DNA of 64,000 bases from Devosia psychrophila (GCF_000971275.1 NZ_LAPV01000134.1:62001-126000); one strand, 5' to 3'. Shown: positions 37,251 to 46,549, counted from the stretch's first letter. Numbers and translations: made by a program. Notes: generated by a model from the sequence alone, not told the origin.

Positions 37251-39812
37251 ATGGCGCCGTTCCCCGAAAAAGCTCGTGTCGTCATCATCGGTCTGGGCGG
37301 GATTGTGGGCGCTTCGATCGCGCACCATCTGGTCGAGCGCGGCTGGGACGATATCGTGGGCATCGACAAGTCGGGCATCCCGACCGATATCGGCTCGACC
37401 GCCCATGCGTCAGACTTCTGCTACGCCACCAGCCATGATTTCCTGAGCTGCTGGACCACGCTCTATTCCATCGATTTCTTCGACAAGATGGGTCATTACG
37501 CTCGCGTTGGCGGCATCGAAGTCGCCCGCGTCGGCGATGATGCCCGCATGGACGAGATTAAGCGCAAGGTCGCGTCAGGCAAGGCGTTTGGCACGCGCGC
37601 CCGTCTAATGGACGCGGCCGAAATCAAGCAGAAAATGCCGCTGGTCGAGGAGAGCATGATCCAGGGCGGTCTGTGGGACCCCGATGCGGGCCTGGTCATT
37701 CCACGGTCGCAGACGGTTGCCGGCAAGCTGGTGGACCAGGCTGTAAACGCCGGCAAGCTGCAGGCATTCGCCAATACCTCGGCGCGCTCGCTGATCATCG
37801 AAGACGGGCGCATCAAGGGTGTCGTCACCGACCGCGGCACGATCATGGCCGACCATGTCATTGTTTGCGCAGGCCTGTGGGGCCGCCTGATCGCCGAGAT
37901 GGCGGGCGAGGACTTGCCGGTCATGCCGGTGGACCATCCGCTGACCTTTTTCGGCCCCTTCAACGAATTTGCCGATACCGGCGCCGAGATCGGTTATCCG
38001 CTGCTGCGCGATCAGGGCAATTCGGCCTATCTGCGCGACACGGGCGATCCGAAGTCTGCCGAAGGCGGCCAGATCGAGTGGGGCTATTACGAAGAGAATA
38101 ATCCGCGCCTGGCGCATCCTCGCGAGTTGCTGGAAAAGGAGCAGGCACGCCTTTCGCCATCACAGCGCGATCTCGAAATGGAACAGGTCATCGAGCCGCT
38201 CGAGCGCGCCATGGAGTTGACGCCGATCCTAGGCGAGCTCGGCTACAACGAGGGTCATTCCTTCAACGGACTGCTGCAGACCACCACCGATGGTGGTCCC
38301 TCGATGGGCGAAAGCCAGAAGGTGCGCGGCCTTTGGTATGCCGTGGGCATCTGGGTCAAGGACGGACCCGGCATGGGCAAGCTCATCGCCGACTGGATGA
38401 CCGATGGCCGCACCTCTATCGATCACAACAAGATCGACTATGCCCGCTTCAGCAGCTTCCAGCTGGAAGAGAAGTTCATCGAAGAGCGCTGCATCGAGAC
38501 GGCGCGCAAGATTTACAACCCGCCGGTGCATCCACGCGAACCGTTTTCCGGTGGGCGCGGCATCCGCCGCTCGCCGTTTCACGAGCGCGAGAAGGAACTG
38601 GGCGGCTACTTCATGGAGCTCGGTGGCTGGGAGCGGGCGCATGGCTACGCGGCCAACGAGCACCTGCTGGAAAAGTATGGCAGCCGCGTCCCGGTGCGCC
38701 AGAACGAGTGGGACAACCGCCATTTCTGGCGCGTCTCCAATGCCGAACACCTCGAGCTGACCGAAAACTGCGGCATCATCAATCTCTCTCATTTCGCCAT
38801 CTGCGATATCGAGGGGCCCGATCATGTCGAGCTGATGGAATGGCTGTGCGCTGCGAAAATCGGCGGTGACGCCAATATCGGCAAGGGCATCTACACCCAT
38901 TTCCTCGACGCCGAGGGCATGGTCCGCGCTGACTTCACGGTCATCCGCATGGCCGACCGTATCCGCATGGTCAATGGCGCCGATGCCGGTCCTCGCGATT
39001 ACCACTACATGCGCCGCGTGGCGCAGGACCGTGGGCTCGATGTCACCATCACCGACGTCTCGGAAAAATACATCACGGTCGGCATCTGGGGACCCAATGC
39101 CCGCGAAAACCTGAGCAAGTTGCTCGAAGACCCCGGCATCCTGCTGCCGGAGAACTTCCCCTTTGCTGCGATCAAGCCGCTGACCATCGCTGGCAAAGCG
39201 GTCACTGCCTTCCGCATTTCGTATGTGGGCGAGCAGGGCTGGGAGCTGCACATGGCCTATAAGGACGGACTTGCCGTCTGGGACGCCTTGCGCTCCACCG
39301 GCGTCATCGCGGTGGGTGTCGAAACCTACGCCAATACCCGTCGCATGGAGAAAAGCCTGCGCCTGCAGAATGCGGATCTCTTGACCGAATACAACCTGAT
39401 GGAAGCCGATCTGGCCCGCCCCAAGGTCAAGGAAGCCGACTTCAGCGGCAAGCAGAAGCATATCGAATACAAGGCGCGCGAGCACCAGCCGGCGATGCTC
39501 TGCACACTGATCATGACCGACAATATCGATAGCAAGGGCGTGGCGCGCTACCCGGTCGGTATCATGCCGGTGATGGACCCCGCGACGGGCGAAACGCTGG
39601 TGGATGCGTTGGGACGTCGTTCCTTCACCAGCTCGGTCGCCTACGGCCCTACCATCGGCAAGAACATCGCCCTGGCCTACATGCCATGGGACTGGTGCCA
39701 GGTGGGCCGTGAAGTGACCCTGGAATATTTCGGCGAAACCTACCCCGCCGAAATCGCCAGCGTCGGCTACAAACCGCTCTACGATCCAGAGAACCTCAAG
39801 CCGAGAAGTTGA
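37251..39812 (+). CDS. FAD/GcvT-type dehydrogenase, probable dimethylglycine dehydrogenase
   Basis: An 853-residue fusion of an N-terminal FAD oxidoreductase (GLGGIVGASIAHHLVERGW near residue 14; DIGSTAHASDFCYATSHDF just after) with a C-terminal aminomethyltransferase-like folate domain (roughly 430-850; GIINLSHFAICDIEGPDHVE, YVGEQGWELHM, GVETYANTRRMEKSLR). This is the layout of mitochondrial dimethylglycine and sarcosine dehydrogenases, which pass electrons to ETF and methylene groups to folate. Location in an operon after etfBA and purU supports dimethylglycine as substrate. Pseudomonas uses a different enzyme, DgcAB, which is absent here. Other N-methyl substrates remain possible. Confidence 0.8.
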   Translation: MAPFPEKARVVIIGLGGIVGASIAHHLVERGWDDIVGIDKSGIPTDIGSTAHASDFCYATSHDFLSCWTTLYSIDFFDKMGHYARVGGIEVARVGDDARMDEIKRKVASGKAFGTRARLMDAAEIKQKMPLVEESMIQGGLWDPDAGLVIPRSQTVAGKLVDQAVNAGKLQAFANTSARSLIIEDGRIKGVVTDRGTIMADHVIVCAGLWGRLIAEMAGEDLPVMPVDHPLTFFGPFNEFADTGAEIGYPLLRDQGNSAYLRDTGDPKSAEGGQIEWGYYEENNPRLAHPRELLEKEQARLSPSQRDLEMEQVIEPLERAMELTPILGELGYNEGHSFNGLLQTTTDGGPSMGESQKVRGLWYAVGIWVKDGPGMGKLIADWMTDGRTSIDHNKIDYARFSSFQLEEKFIEERCIETARKIYNPPVHPREPFSGGRGIRRSPFHEREKELGGYFMELGGWERAHGYAANEHLLEKYGSRVPVRQNEWDNRHFWRVSNAEHLELTENCGIINLSHFAICDIEGPDHVELMEWLCAAKIGGDANIGKGIYTHFLDAEGMVRADFTVIRMADRIRMVNGADAGPRDYHYMRRVAQDRGLDVTITDVSEKYITVGIWGPNARENLSKLLEDPGILLPENFPFAAIKPLTIAGKAVTAFRISYVGEQGWELHMAYKDGLAVWDALRSTGVIAVGVETYANTRRMEKSLRLQNADLLTEYNLMEADLARPKVKEADFSGKQKHIEYKAREHQPAMLCTLIMTDNIDSKGVARYPVGIMPVMDPATGETLVDALGRRSFTSSVAYGPTIGKNIALAYMPWDWCQVGREVTLEYFGETYPAEIASVGYKPLYDPENLKPRS

Positions 39813-39857
39813 GGCCAAGCTTTCTTGTCGCCGATCTAGAGAAGTCCGAGACTGCAA

Positions 39858-39890
39858 AGGCGCGCGGGTAATCCCCGCGCGTTTCGCCAT
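39858..39890 (+). terminator. Terminator after the methylglycine dehydrogenase
   Basis: A GC-rich stem CGCGCGGG / CCCGCGCG with a short TAATC-type loop is followed by TTTCG, about 50 bases after the stop. It closes the etfBA-purU operon. Confidence 0.6.
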
Positions 39891-39964
39891 CTGCGGCGCT
39901 GCATTAAAGCGTACCGCCGCTCCGCCCGAGGGCGCCGCGTTTCATAACAAAATTTAAGAGAGAT

Positions 39965-40039
39965 TGGTATGCCGGGAGGGGGTCGAACCCTCGACCATTC
40001 GATTAAAAGTCGAATGCTCTACCACTGAGCTACCGGCAC
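39965..40039 (-). tRNA. tRNA-Lys (UUU), CCA encoded
   Basis: Cloverleaf on the minus strand: acceptor GTGCCGG / CCGGCAT (one G-U pair), D-arm AGCTCAGTGGTAGAGC, anticodon stem TTCGA / TCGAA with loop CTTTTAA (anticodon UUU), T-arm GAGGG-TTCGACC-CCCTC, discriminator A, then genomic CCA at 39967-39965. It is a single tRNA between the etf operon and the next minus-strand gene. Confidence 0.95.
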
Positions 40040-40130
40040 ATGCCTGCGAGGGCAGACGCCTGTTGGCGCTGCGGCGGAACATAGCCACGTTCCCTGTGCT
40101 GTCAACCGCAATTGCGCGCAGTTCCGCAGT

Positions 40131-40916
40131 TCAATAGTCCAGCGGGGTTCCGGCGAACGGGACGGGCATGCAGGCCACCGAGATACGCTCCAGTCGGCCG
40201 CACAAAGCGGTGGCTTCTGCAAGCTGGCTGATGGGGCCGACGACGATCCGCTTGTTGCTGCCGTTGGACTCATCCGCCAGCACTGGCGCGAGACCGAACA
40301 ACAACGGCCCCAGTTTCATATTAAGATCGCGCCATGCCTCTGGCGCCTGGGCCTCATCAATGGCCGGTCCGAGCGCAATCCCATAGGCCTTGGCGCTGGG
40401 AGGCGCTGCGGTTGCGATCTGTTGCACTGGAGCGGGCAGGGGCTGGCTGGGCGTTAATGGCAGAAATCCGGCCATCGGCAGCTGGCGCACCACAACCGAG
40501 CCACCATCGGCCTCAAAGGCTGTCGACGGCACGCCGCCGATTGCCGAGGTGAGGTTGGAGCGGTCGATCCCAATGCCGCCGGGCGACAGTTCCAACAAGT
40601 TTGGCAGGGTGACTTCCAGAGCCCCGACGCGACGTACAACTGCGCTGCTCTGCTGTTCCCCGAGATTGAAGCGGGCGGTCAGCACGCCGTTGTCACGCTG
40701 CAAGTTTTGCATCTCCATCCGAAGTTCGACGACTTGGGAGCGCAGCTGGTCGACGGACGCGCCTTCGATCCGCGTCTTGTGCAGCCCGGCAAGCAAGGTT
40801 TGCGGCGTCAGCGCGGACACATTGGCGCCCATCACGGCAACAGCAGCCAGAACCAGGGCAACGATGCCCCAGGTGGTGACGTCCGATTGCCGGAACTGTT
40901 CCGATGCTTTAGCCAA
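40131..40916 (-). CDS. Membrane-anchored coiled-coil protein with possible SPOR-like C-terminus
   Basis: A 261-residue protein of uncertain role. It has a short cytoplasmic N-terminus, one membrane helix (about 16-37, WGIVALVLAAVAVMGANV), a coiled coil (about 52-85, VDQLRSQVVELRMEMQNLQ) and a proline-rich linker. The C-terminal segment (about 205-255, FGLAPVLADESNGSNKRIVV and LCGRLERISVACMPVPFAG) has the length and strand pattern of a SPOR-like domain, which elsewhere binds denuded peptidoglycan. A cell-wall or division role is therefore possible but unproven. It is divergent from glmU. Confidence 0.6.
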   Translation of the reverse strand: MAKASEQFRQSDVTTWGIVALVLAAVAVMGANVSALTPQTLLAGLHKTRIEGASVDQLRSQVVELRMEMQNLQRDNGVLTARFNLGEQQSSAVVRRVGALEVTLPNLLELSPGGIGIDRSNLTSAIGGVPSTAFEADGGSVVVRQLPMAGFLPLTPSQPLPAPVQQIATAAPPSAKAYGIALGPAIDEAQAPEAWRDLNMKLGPLLFGLAPVLADESNGSNKRIVVGPISQLAEATALCGRLERISVACMPVPFAGTPLDY

Positions 40917-41050
40917 AGCGAAACCTCGATGGTGCCACAGAATCAGGCGTTACATCCAAGTTCACCATGACGCTGTCGTTACCAATTCGCCAACGCCTGC
41001 ATGCCATAATATTGTGCAAATACGCCCTATAGAAGTACCGCGCCGGAGAA

Positions 41051-42415
41051 ATGAAGATGACTGAGCTGCTGTCGATCATACTTGCCGCGGGTGAGGGTAC
41101 GCGCATGCGATCGGCTACGCCCAAGGTCTTACACCAGGTTGGGGGCATGGCTATCATCGCCCATGTGGCGCGGGCGGCACGAGAAGCCGGCTCCACCAGG
41201 ATCGCCATGGTCACAGGGCCAAAGCATGACGCCATTCGCAGCGCGATCACTGCGGCGCAGCCCGACGTTCATCATTTTGAACAAACGGTAGCCCGGGGTA
41301 CGGCCCATGCCGCCTCTATGGCGCGTCCGCTGTTCGAAACGGCCGAGGGCTATATTGCCGTCGTTTATGGCGACCACCCGCTGCTACGAGGCGACAATTT
41401 CCGTGCCGTGCTCGAGCGGCTGGATGACGGCCTCGATGTTGCCATCCTGGGATTCGAGCCGAAGGACCCGACCGGCTATGGCCGCTTTATTACGGATGGC
41501 GAAAAACTCCTGGCCATTCGTGAACACAAGGACGCGTCCGATATCGAGCGGCAGATCGGCCTCTGTAACGCCTGTATCCTGGCGTTCCGGGCAGATGTGT
41601 TCCGCGAGCTGATCGACAAGGTCGAAACCAATAACGCGCAGGGCGAGTACTATCTCACCGACCTCGTCGGCCTTGCCAATGCAGCGGGCAAGAAGGTGGG
41701 CTATGGCATTGCGCCGGAAAATGACGTCATGGGCGTCAATGATCGCAGCCAGCTGGCCCATGCCGAGGGTCTGTTCCAGGAGCTGCGCCGCTTGGATTTC
41801 ATGAAGGCCGGCGTGACCCTCAAGGATCCCAAAAGCGTCTGGTTTTCGTATGACACCGAGATCGCCCGCGACGTGACGGTGGAACCCAATGTGGTGTTTG
41901 GCCCCGGCGTGGTGATCGAGGAGGGCGCAGTGATCCATGCCTTTAGCCATATCGAAGGCGCCCATATTGGCCGCAATGCCAGCGTCGGTCCGTTCGCGCG
42001 GCTGCGGCCCGAGGCGAACCTGCATGAAGGCGCCAAGGTCGGTAATTTCGTTGAGATCAAGAAGGCCGAGATCGGCAGGGGCGCCAAGGTCAGCCACCTG
42101 ACCTATATCGGCGACGCCACCATCGGCGATAACGTCAATATCGGCGCCGGCGTCATCACGGCGAACTACGATGGCTACAACAAGCACCGTACGGTCATCG
42201 GCGACAACGCCTTTATCGGCTCGAACAGTTCGCTGATTGCACCGGTCATGATAGGTGCTGGTGCTCTTGTTGCCAGCGGCAGCGTCATTACGGACGACGT
42301 AGAGGCGGATGCCCTGGCGTTGGGTCGTGCACTGCAGGTTGCCAAGCCAGGCAGAGCCAAGGCAATTTTTGAGCGTTTGGCTAAGGTTAAAAAACTGAAG
42401 ACCGAGGGAAACTAG
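41051..42415 (+). CDS. glmU: Bifunctional glucosamine-1-phosphate acetyltransferase / UDP-GlcNAc pyrophosphorylase
   Basis: GlmU acetylates glucosamine-1-phosphate and then couples it to UTP, giving UDP-GlcNAc for peptidoglycan and LPS. It has 454 residues. The N-terminal pyrophosphorylase carries LAAGEGTRMRSATPKVLHQV at 11-30, and the Mg/UTP region GDHPLLRG follows. The C-terminal left-handed beta helix has hexapeptide repeats from about 265 (VVIEEGAVIHAFSHIEGAHI), with the catalytic His in a NYDGYNKHRT block. The stop is one base before glmS, so the two are one operon. Confidence 0.98.
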   Translation: MKMTELLSIILAAGEGTRMRSATPKVLHQVGGMAIIAHVARAAREAGSTRIAMVTGPKHDAIRSAITAAQPDVHHFEQTVARGTAHAASMARPLFETAEGYIAVVYGDHPLLRGDNFRAVLERLDDGLDVAILGFEPKDPTGYGRFITDGEKLLAIREHKDASDIERQIGLCNACILAFRADVFRELIDKVETNNAQGEYYLTDLVGLANAAGKKVGYGIAPENDVMGVNDRSQLAHAEGLFQELRRLDFMKAGVTLKDPKSVWFSYDTEIARDVTVEPNVVFGPGVVIEEGAVIHAFSHIEGAHIGRNASVGPFARLRPEANLHEGAKVGNFVEIKKAEIGRGAKVSHLTYIGDATIGDNVNIGAGVITANYDGYNKHRTVIGDNAFIGSNSSLIAPVMIGAGALVASGSVITDDVEADALALGRALQVAKPGRAKAIFERLAKVKKLKTEGN

Positions 42416-42416
42416 C

Positions 42417-44243
42417 ATGTGCGGTATTGTCGGCATTGTAGGCAGCGAACCCGTTGCAGCCCGTCTGGTCGATGCGCTCAAGCGCCTCGAATATCGGGGC
42501 TATGATAGCGCAGGCGTCGCGACGCTCGAGGGCGGCGACATCGCCCGCCGCCGCGCCGAGGGCAAGCTCGGAAATCTGGCGCAGAAATTGGGCTTCGAGC
42601 CGCTGGGCGGCAACATCGGCATCGGCCATACCCGCTGGGCCACCCACGGCGCGCCGACCGAGAACAACGCTCATCCACACGCCACCGACCGCGTTGCCGT
42701 GGTGCATAACGGCATTATCGAAAACTATCGCGAGATGCTGGCCGATCTCGCCCAGGACGGTTATCTGCCCAAGACGCAAACCGATACCGAGTCTGTCGCC
42801 CTCTGGGTTAGCCGTGAACTGGCCAATGGCGCCGAGCCCGAGCTGGCAGTAGCCCGCACGCTCAAGACGCTCAAGGGCGCCTTTGCGCTGGCCTTTCTGT
42901 TCAAGGGCCAGGAAAACCTGCTGATCGCTGCCCGCCATGGCGCGCCGCTGGCTATCGGCTATGGCGCGACCGAAATGTATCTCGGCTCCGACGCAATGGC
43001 GCTGGCGCCGTTCACCTCGCGCCTGACCTATCTCGAAGACGGCGACTGGGCGGTCATCACCCCCAATGGCGTCACCATCCGCGACGGCAAGGACGCCATC
43101 GTGCAGCGCGAACAGCAGATTTCGCAGGCTTCGGCACTGATGGTGGACAAGGGCAACTACCGTCATTTCATGGCCAAGGAAATCTACGAACAGCCCGAAA
43201 CCATCTCGCACACGCTGAGCCACTACGTGGACATGGGCGCCGAAAAGGTAGCCATCCGCGAAGTGCTGCCGTTTGATTTTGCCGATCTGAGCCGATTGAC
43301 CATTAGCGCCTGCGGCACGGCTTATCTCGCTGGTGCTGTGGCGAAATACTGGTTCGAGCGTTATGCGCGGCTTCCTGTCGATATCGATGTGGCGTCGGAA
43401 TTCCGCTACCGCGAGCCGCCGCTGGAAAAGGGCGGGTTGTCGCTGTTCATCTCGCAGTCGGGCGAAACCGCCGACACGCTGGCGGCACTGCGTTACTGCG
43501 CCAGCCAGGGTCAGCATGTGGCATGCCTGGTCAACACGCTGGAATCAACGATTGCTCGCGAATCCGCGGTGGTGTTCCCGATCCTTTGCGGTCCGGAGAT
43601 CGGTGTCGCCTCAACCAAGGCGCTGACGGCGCAATTGACGGCATTGGCCAGCCTCGCTGTCGCTGCAGGCCGCGCTCGCGGCGTGTTGAGTGCCGAGCAG
43701 GAAACCGAATTGGTCCGCGCTCTTGTCAGCCTGCCGACTGCGGTGGCGGAAGCTCTGGGCACTGAGGGCCAGATCATGGACATTGCCAAGCGTCTGTCCA
43801 AGGCCAAAGATGTGCTCTATCTCGGTCGTGGCCCAATGTTCCCGATCGCCATGGAAGGCGCGCTGAAGCTCAAGGAAATCAGCTACATACACGCCGAAGG
43901 TTACGCGGCTGGTGAACTCAAGCATGGGCCGATCGCCTTGGTCGACGAGGATATGCCGGTCATCGTCGTGGCGCCGTCGGACGAATTGGTCGACAAGACC
44001 TTGTCCAACATGCAGGAAGTCGCAGCGCGCGGCGGCAAGATCATCCTGATCACCGATGCCGAAGGTGCGGCGACCGCAGGGCATGGTGTGTCGGACATCA
44101 TCCTGATCCCGCATGTGTCGAGCTTCGTGGCGCCGATCCTCGCGACGATACCCGTACAGCTGCTGGCCTATCACACCGCCGTTTTCATGGGGACGGACGT
44201 CGATCAGCCAAGGAATTTGGCGAAATCAGTGACGGTAGAATAA
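42417..44243 (+). CDS. glmS: Glutamine-fructose-6-phosphate aminotransferase (isomerising)
   Basis: GlmS makes glucosamine-6-phosphate from fructose-6-phosphate and glutamine, the entry step to UDP-GlcNAc. It has 608 residues. The mature N-terminus CGIVGIVG supplies the Cys nucleophile of the glutaminase domain; HTRWATHGAPTENNAHPH and VHNGIIENY are typical. Two SIS domains follow (about 290-600, SACGTAYLAG, SQSGETADTLAAL, GRGPMFPIAMEGALKLKEIS), ending in KSVTVE as usual. It follows glmU directly. No glmS ribozyme is seen, as expected for this group. Confidence 0.98.
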   Translation: MCGIVGIVGSEPVAARLVDALKRLEYRGYDSAGVATLEGGDIARRRAEGKLGNLAQKLGFEPLGGNIGIGHTRWATHGAPTENNAHPHATDRVAVVHNGIIENYREMLADLAQDGYLPKTQTDTESVALWVSRELANGAEPELAVARTLKTLKGAFALAFLFKGQENLLIAARHGAPLAIGYGATEMYLGSDAMALAPFTSRLTYLEDGDWAVITPNGVTIRDGKDAIVQREQQISQASALMVDKGNYRHFMAKEIYEQPETISHTLSHYVDMGAEKVAIREVLPFDFADLSRLTISACGTAYLAGAVAKYWFERYARLPVDIDVASEFRYREPPLEKGGLSLFISQSGETADTLAALRYCASQGQHVACLVNTLESTIARESAVVFPILCGPEIGVASTKALTAQLTALASLAVAAGRARGVLSAEQETELVRALVSLPTAVAEALGTEGQIMDIAKRLSKAKDVLYLGRGPMFPIAMEGALKLKEISYIHAEGYAAGELKHGPIALVDEDMPVIVVAPSDELVDKTLSNMQEVAARGGKIILITDAEGAATAGHGVSDIILIPHVSSFVAPILATIPVQLLAYHTAVFMGTDVDQPRNLAKSVTVE

Positions 44244-44283
44244 CTCCGGCGTGGCGGGCGGGGATAAGTTTTCCGCCCTGGCG

Positions 44284-46422
44284 CTAACCGGCCCGGATTA
44301 GCGGGATCGCGAGGTCTTTGCGGAAGAGGTAAAGCAGCGTTTGCGCGGCTTCGCCGTCTGGGCCTTTGAGCGCAGGATTGCGTGCTAGCAATGCTTTAGC
44401 GTCGTCATGCGCGTAATCCAGTAGGTGCCGATGCACGTCGGGCACGGCGAGCCGATAGCCCGGCATACCCGACTGGCGGGTGCCGAGAACGTCACCCTGG
44501 CCGCGTAGTTCAAGGTCGCGTTCGGCGATTTCGAAGCCATCCTCGGTGGATTTGATTGTTTCGAGCCGGGCCTGGGCGGTCAGGCTGAGCGGGTCCTTGT
44601 AGAGCAGCAGGCAGGCGGAGCGTTGGGAGCCGCGACCGACGCGGCCGCGGAGTTGGTGCAGTTGGGCGAGGCCGAAGCGTTCGGCGTGTTCGATGATCAT
44701 GATCGAGGCATTGGGTACGTCGACGCCGACTTCGATGACGGTGGTGGCGACTAGCAGCTTGAGTTCATTGGCAGAAAATCGCTGCATCACTTCCTGTTTG
44801 GCGGCGGCGCTCATGCGGCCGTGAACCAAAGCGACCTGATTTCCGAAGACTTTTTGCAGTTCGGCGAAGCGATCCTCGGCGGCGACGACGTCAAGATGCT
44901 CGCTTTCCTCGACCAGCGGGCAGACCCAAAAGGCCTGCGCACCTTCGGCTAGACGTGCCTGCAGACGTGAAATGACACGGGGGTAGTCACCGATGGATAG
45001 GACTGCAGTATCAATGGGTTGGCGGCCCTTTGGCTTCTCTCGCAGTGTGCTAACCGACATGTCCCCAAAATGCGTCAAAACCAGCGTGCGCGGGATTGGC
45101 GTCGCGGTCATCACCAACAGGTCGGTATGCTTGCCCTTGTCGGACAGCGCGAGGCGCTGGTGAACACCGAAACGATGCTGCTCGTCCACCACGGTCAGGC
45201 CGAGATTTTGGAACTCGACACCCGACTGGAACAGGGCGTGGGTGCCGACAACAATGGTGGTCTCGCCACTGGCGATTCCGGCGAGCTTGGCGCGGCGCTC
45301 CGCTGCAGGCATTTTGCCCGTGAGCAGTTCGCAGCCCAGCCCCGCTAGATCGCACAGCGGCTTCAGCGTCTTGAAATGCTGGCTGGCGAGCAGTTCCGTC
45401 GGCGCCATCAGTGCCGATTGCGCGCCGCTCTCGGCGACCGCCACCATCGCCATCAGCGCCACCACAGTCTTGCCCGAGCCCACATCGCCCTGCAACAGCC
45501 GCGACATGCGGTCGGGGGAGGCGAGATCTGCGCGGATTTCATCCACGGCCTGCTGCTGCCCCTCGGTCAGCGTGAACGGCAGAGATCTCCGCACCTTTTC
45601 CGTCAGGGCCCCGGTGAAGACGCGAGAAATTCCGCTCTCCTTGGTCATGGTCGAGCGGATCAGTTGCAGCGTGATCTGGCCGGCCAGATATTCGTCATAG
45701 GCCAGCCGCATGCGGGCAGGTGACCATAGTTGCGCTTCGTCCGGATTGGTCGGCAGATGGACCATACGCATGGCGTAGACGAAGCTCGGCCATTTCCGCT
45801 GCGCCATCGTATCGGCGTCGATCCACTCGGGGATTTCGGGCATGCTGTCGACCACCTGCCGCACCAGCTTGCCCAGCGCCTTGGAACTTAGCCCCTGGGT
45901 CAGCGGGTAGACTGGCTCGACCAGCGGCAGGGTCGTGAATTTGTCCTCCTCGACGATATAGTCGGGATGGGTGATCTGCTTTTCACCGTTGAAAAAGCCG
46001 ATGGTGCCGGAGACGTAACGCTCCTCACCGATGGGCAGCGCCTTCTCGACCCAGCCGCCTTGTGCCCGGAAAAATACCAGCTGCATCTCGCCAGTCTCGT
46101 CATGGGTAAACACCCGATGCGGCACATGGGCCTTGCCCTGCGGCGGCGGTTGGTGCCGGTCGATATGCAGCTTCAGCGTCACGATCTGATTGAGATAGGC
46201 TTCGGCAATGCCGACTTGCCGGCGCCGGTCCACCACCCCCGATGGCATATGCATCAGGATATCGAGCGCAATGGCTTCCTGGCCGTCCGGCGCACCGAAA
46301 AACCGCGTCAGCAGGGCAGCCAGCTTGTCGCCGACACCCTTGATCGAGTGCAGCGAGGCAAACAGCGGCGATAGGCTTTCGGGACGCGACAGGGTGATTC
46401 TCCTCGGATGGGAAAATGGCAC
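44284..46422 (-). CDS. recG: ATP-dependent DNA helicase RecG
   Basis: RecG remodels stalled replication forks and Holliday junctions. It has up to 712 residues: an N-terminal wedge (OB) domain, then helicase motifs Walker A QGDVGSGKTVVALMA (about 312-326), VVDEQHRFGVHQR (motif II DEQH), TATPIPRTL and the C-terminal QLRGRVGRGSQRSACLL. The start is uncertain. GTG 46422 gives the longest frame, but AGGAG lies seven bases before codon 11, a CTG at 46392, from which the family-like sequence begins. It is divergent from sdhE-mfd across a REP-like repeat. Confidence 0.96.
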   Translation of the reverse strand: MPFSHPRRITLSRPESLSPLFASLHSIKGVGDKLAALLTRFFGAPDGQEAIALDILMHMPSGVVDRRRQVGIAEAYLNQIVTLKLHIDRHQPPPQGKAHVPHRVFTHDETGEMQLVFFRAQGGWVEKALPIGEERYVSGTIGFFNGEKQITHPDYIVEEDKFTTLPLVEPVYPLTQGLSSKALGKLVRQVVDSMPEIPEWIDADTMAQRKWPSFVYAMRMVHLPTNPDEAQLWSPARMRLAYDEYLAGQITLQLIRSTMTKESGISRVFTGALTEKVRRSLPFTLTEGQQQAVDEIRADLASPDRMSRLLQGDVGSGKTVVALMAMVAVAESGAQSALMAPTELLASQHFKTLKPLCDLAGLGCELLTGKMPAAERRAKLAGIASGETTIVVGTHALFQSGVEFQNLGLTVVDEQHRFGVHQRLALSDKGKHTDLLVMTATPIPRTLVLTHFGDMSVSTLREKPKGRQPIDTAVLSIGDYPRVISRLQARLAEGAQAFWVCPLVEESEHLDVVAAEDRFAELQKVFGNQVALVHGRMSAAAKQEVMQRFSANELKLLVATTVIEVGVDVPNASIMIIEHAERFGLAQLHQLRGRVGRGSQRSACLLLYKDPLSLTAQARLETIKSTEDGFEIAERDLELRGQGDVLGTRQSGMPGYRLAVPDVHRHLLDYAHDDAKALLARNPALKGPDGEAAQTLLYLFRKDLAIPLIRAG

Positions 46423-46450
46423 GCATGGTCCGGTATCGCCACATCCTCGG

Positions 46451-46549
46451 TGTCATCCCGGCGCAGGCCGGGACCCATCCTGAAGTCTTTCAACCGTCAC
46501 TGCCGGATCAGTCATCTCAGGATGGGTTCCGGCCTTCGCCGGAATGACA
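46451..46549. repeat. REP-like inverted repeat pair between recG and sdhE
   Basis: Two 33-base arms, 46451-46483 (begins TGTCATCCCGGCGCAGG) and 46517-46549 (ends CGCCGGAATGACA), are imperfect reverse complements. Each can also fold on itself (CCCGGC-GCAG-GCCGGG and TTCCGGC-CTTC-GCCGGAA). This head-to-head doublet is typical of REP/BIME-type extragenic repeats; GTCATnCCnGC palindromes are common in alphaproteobacteria. Confidence 0.75.

Noticed and set aside
38229-39890. 553-codon minus-strand frame
   Set aside because: Antisense to the FAD/GcvT dehydrogenase, no family features.
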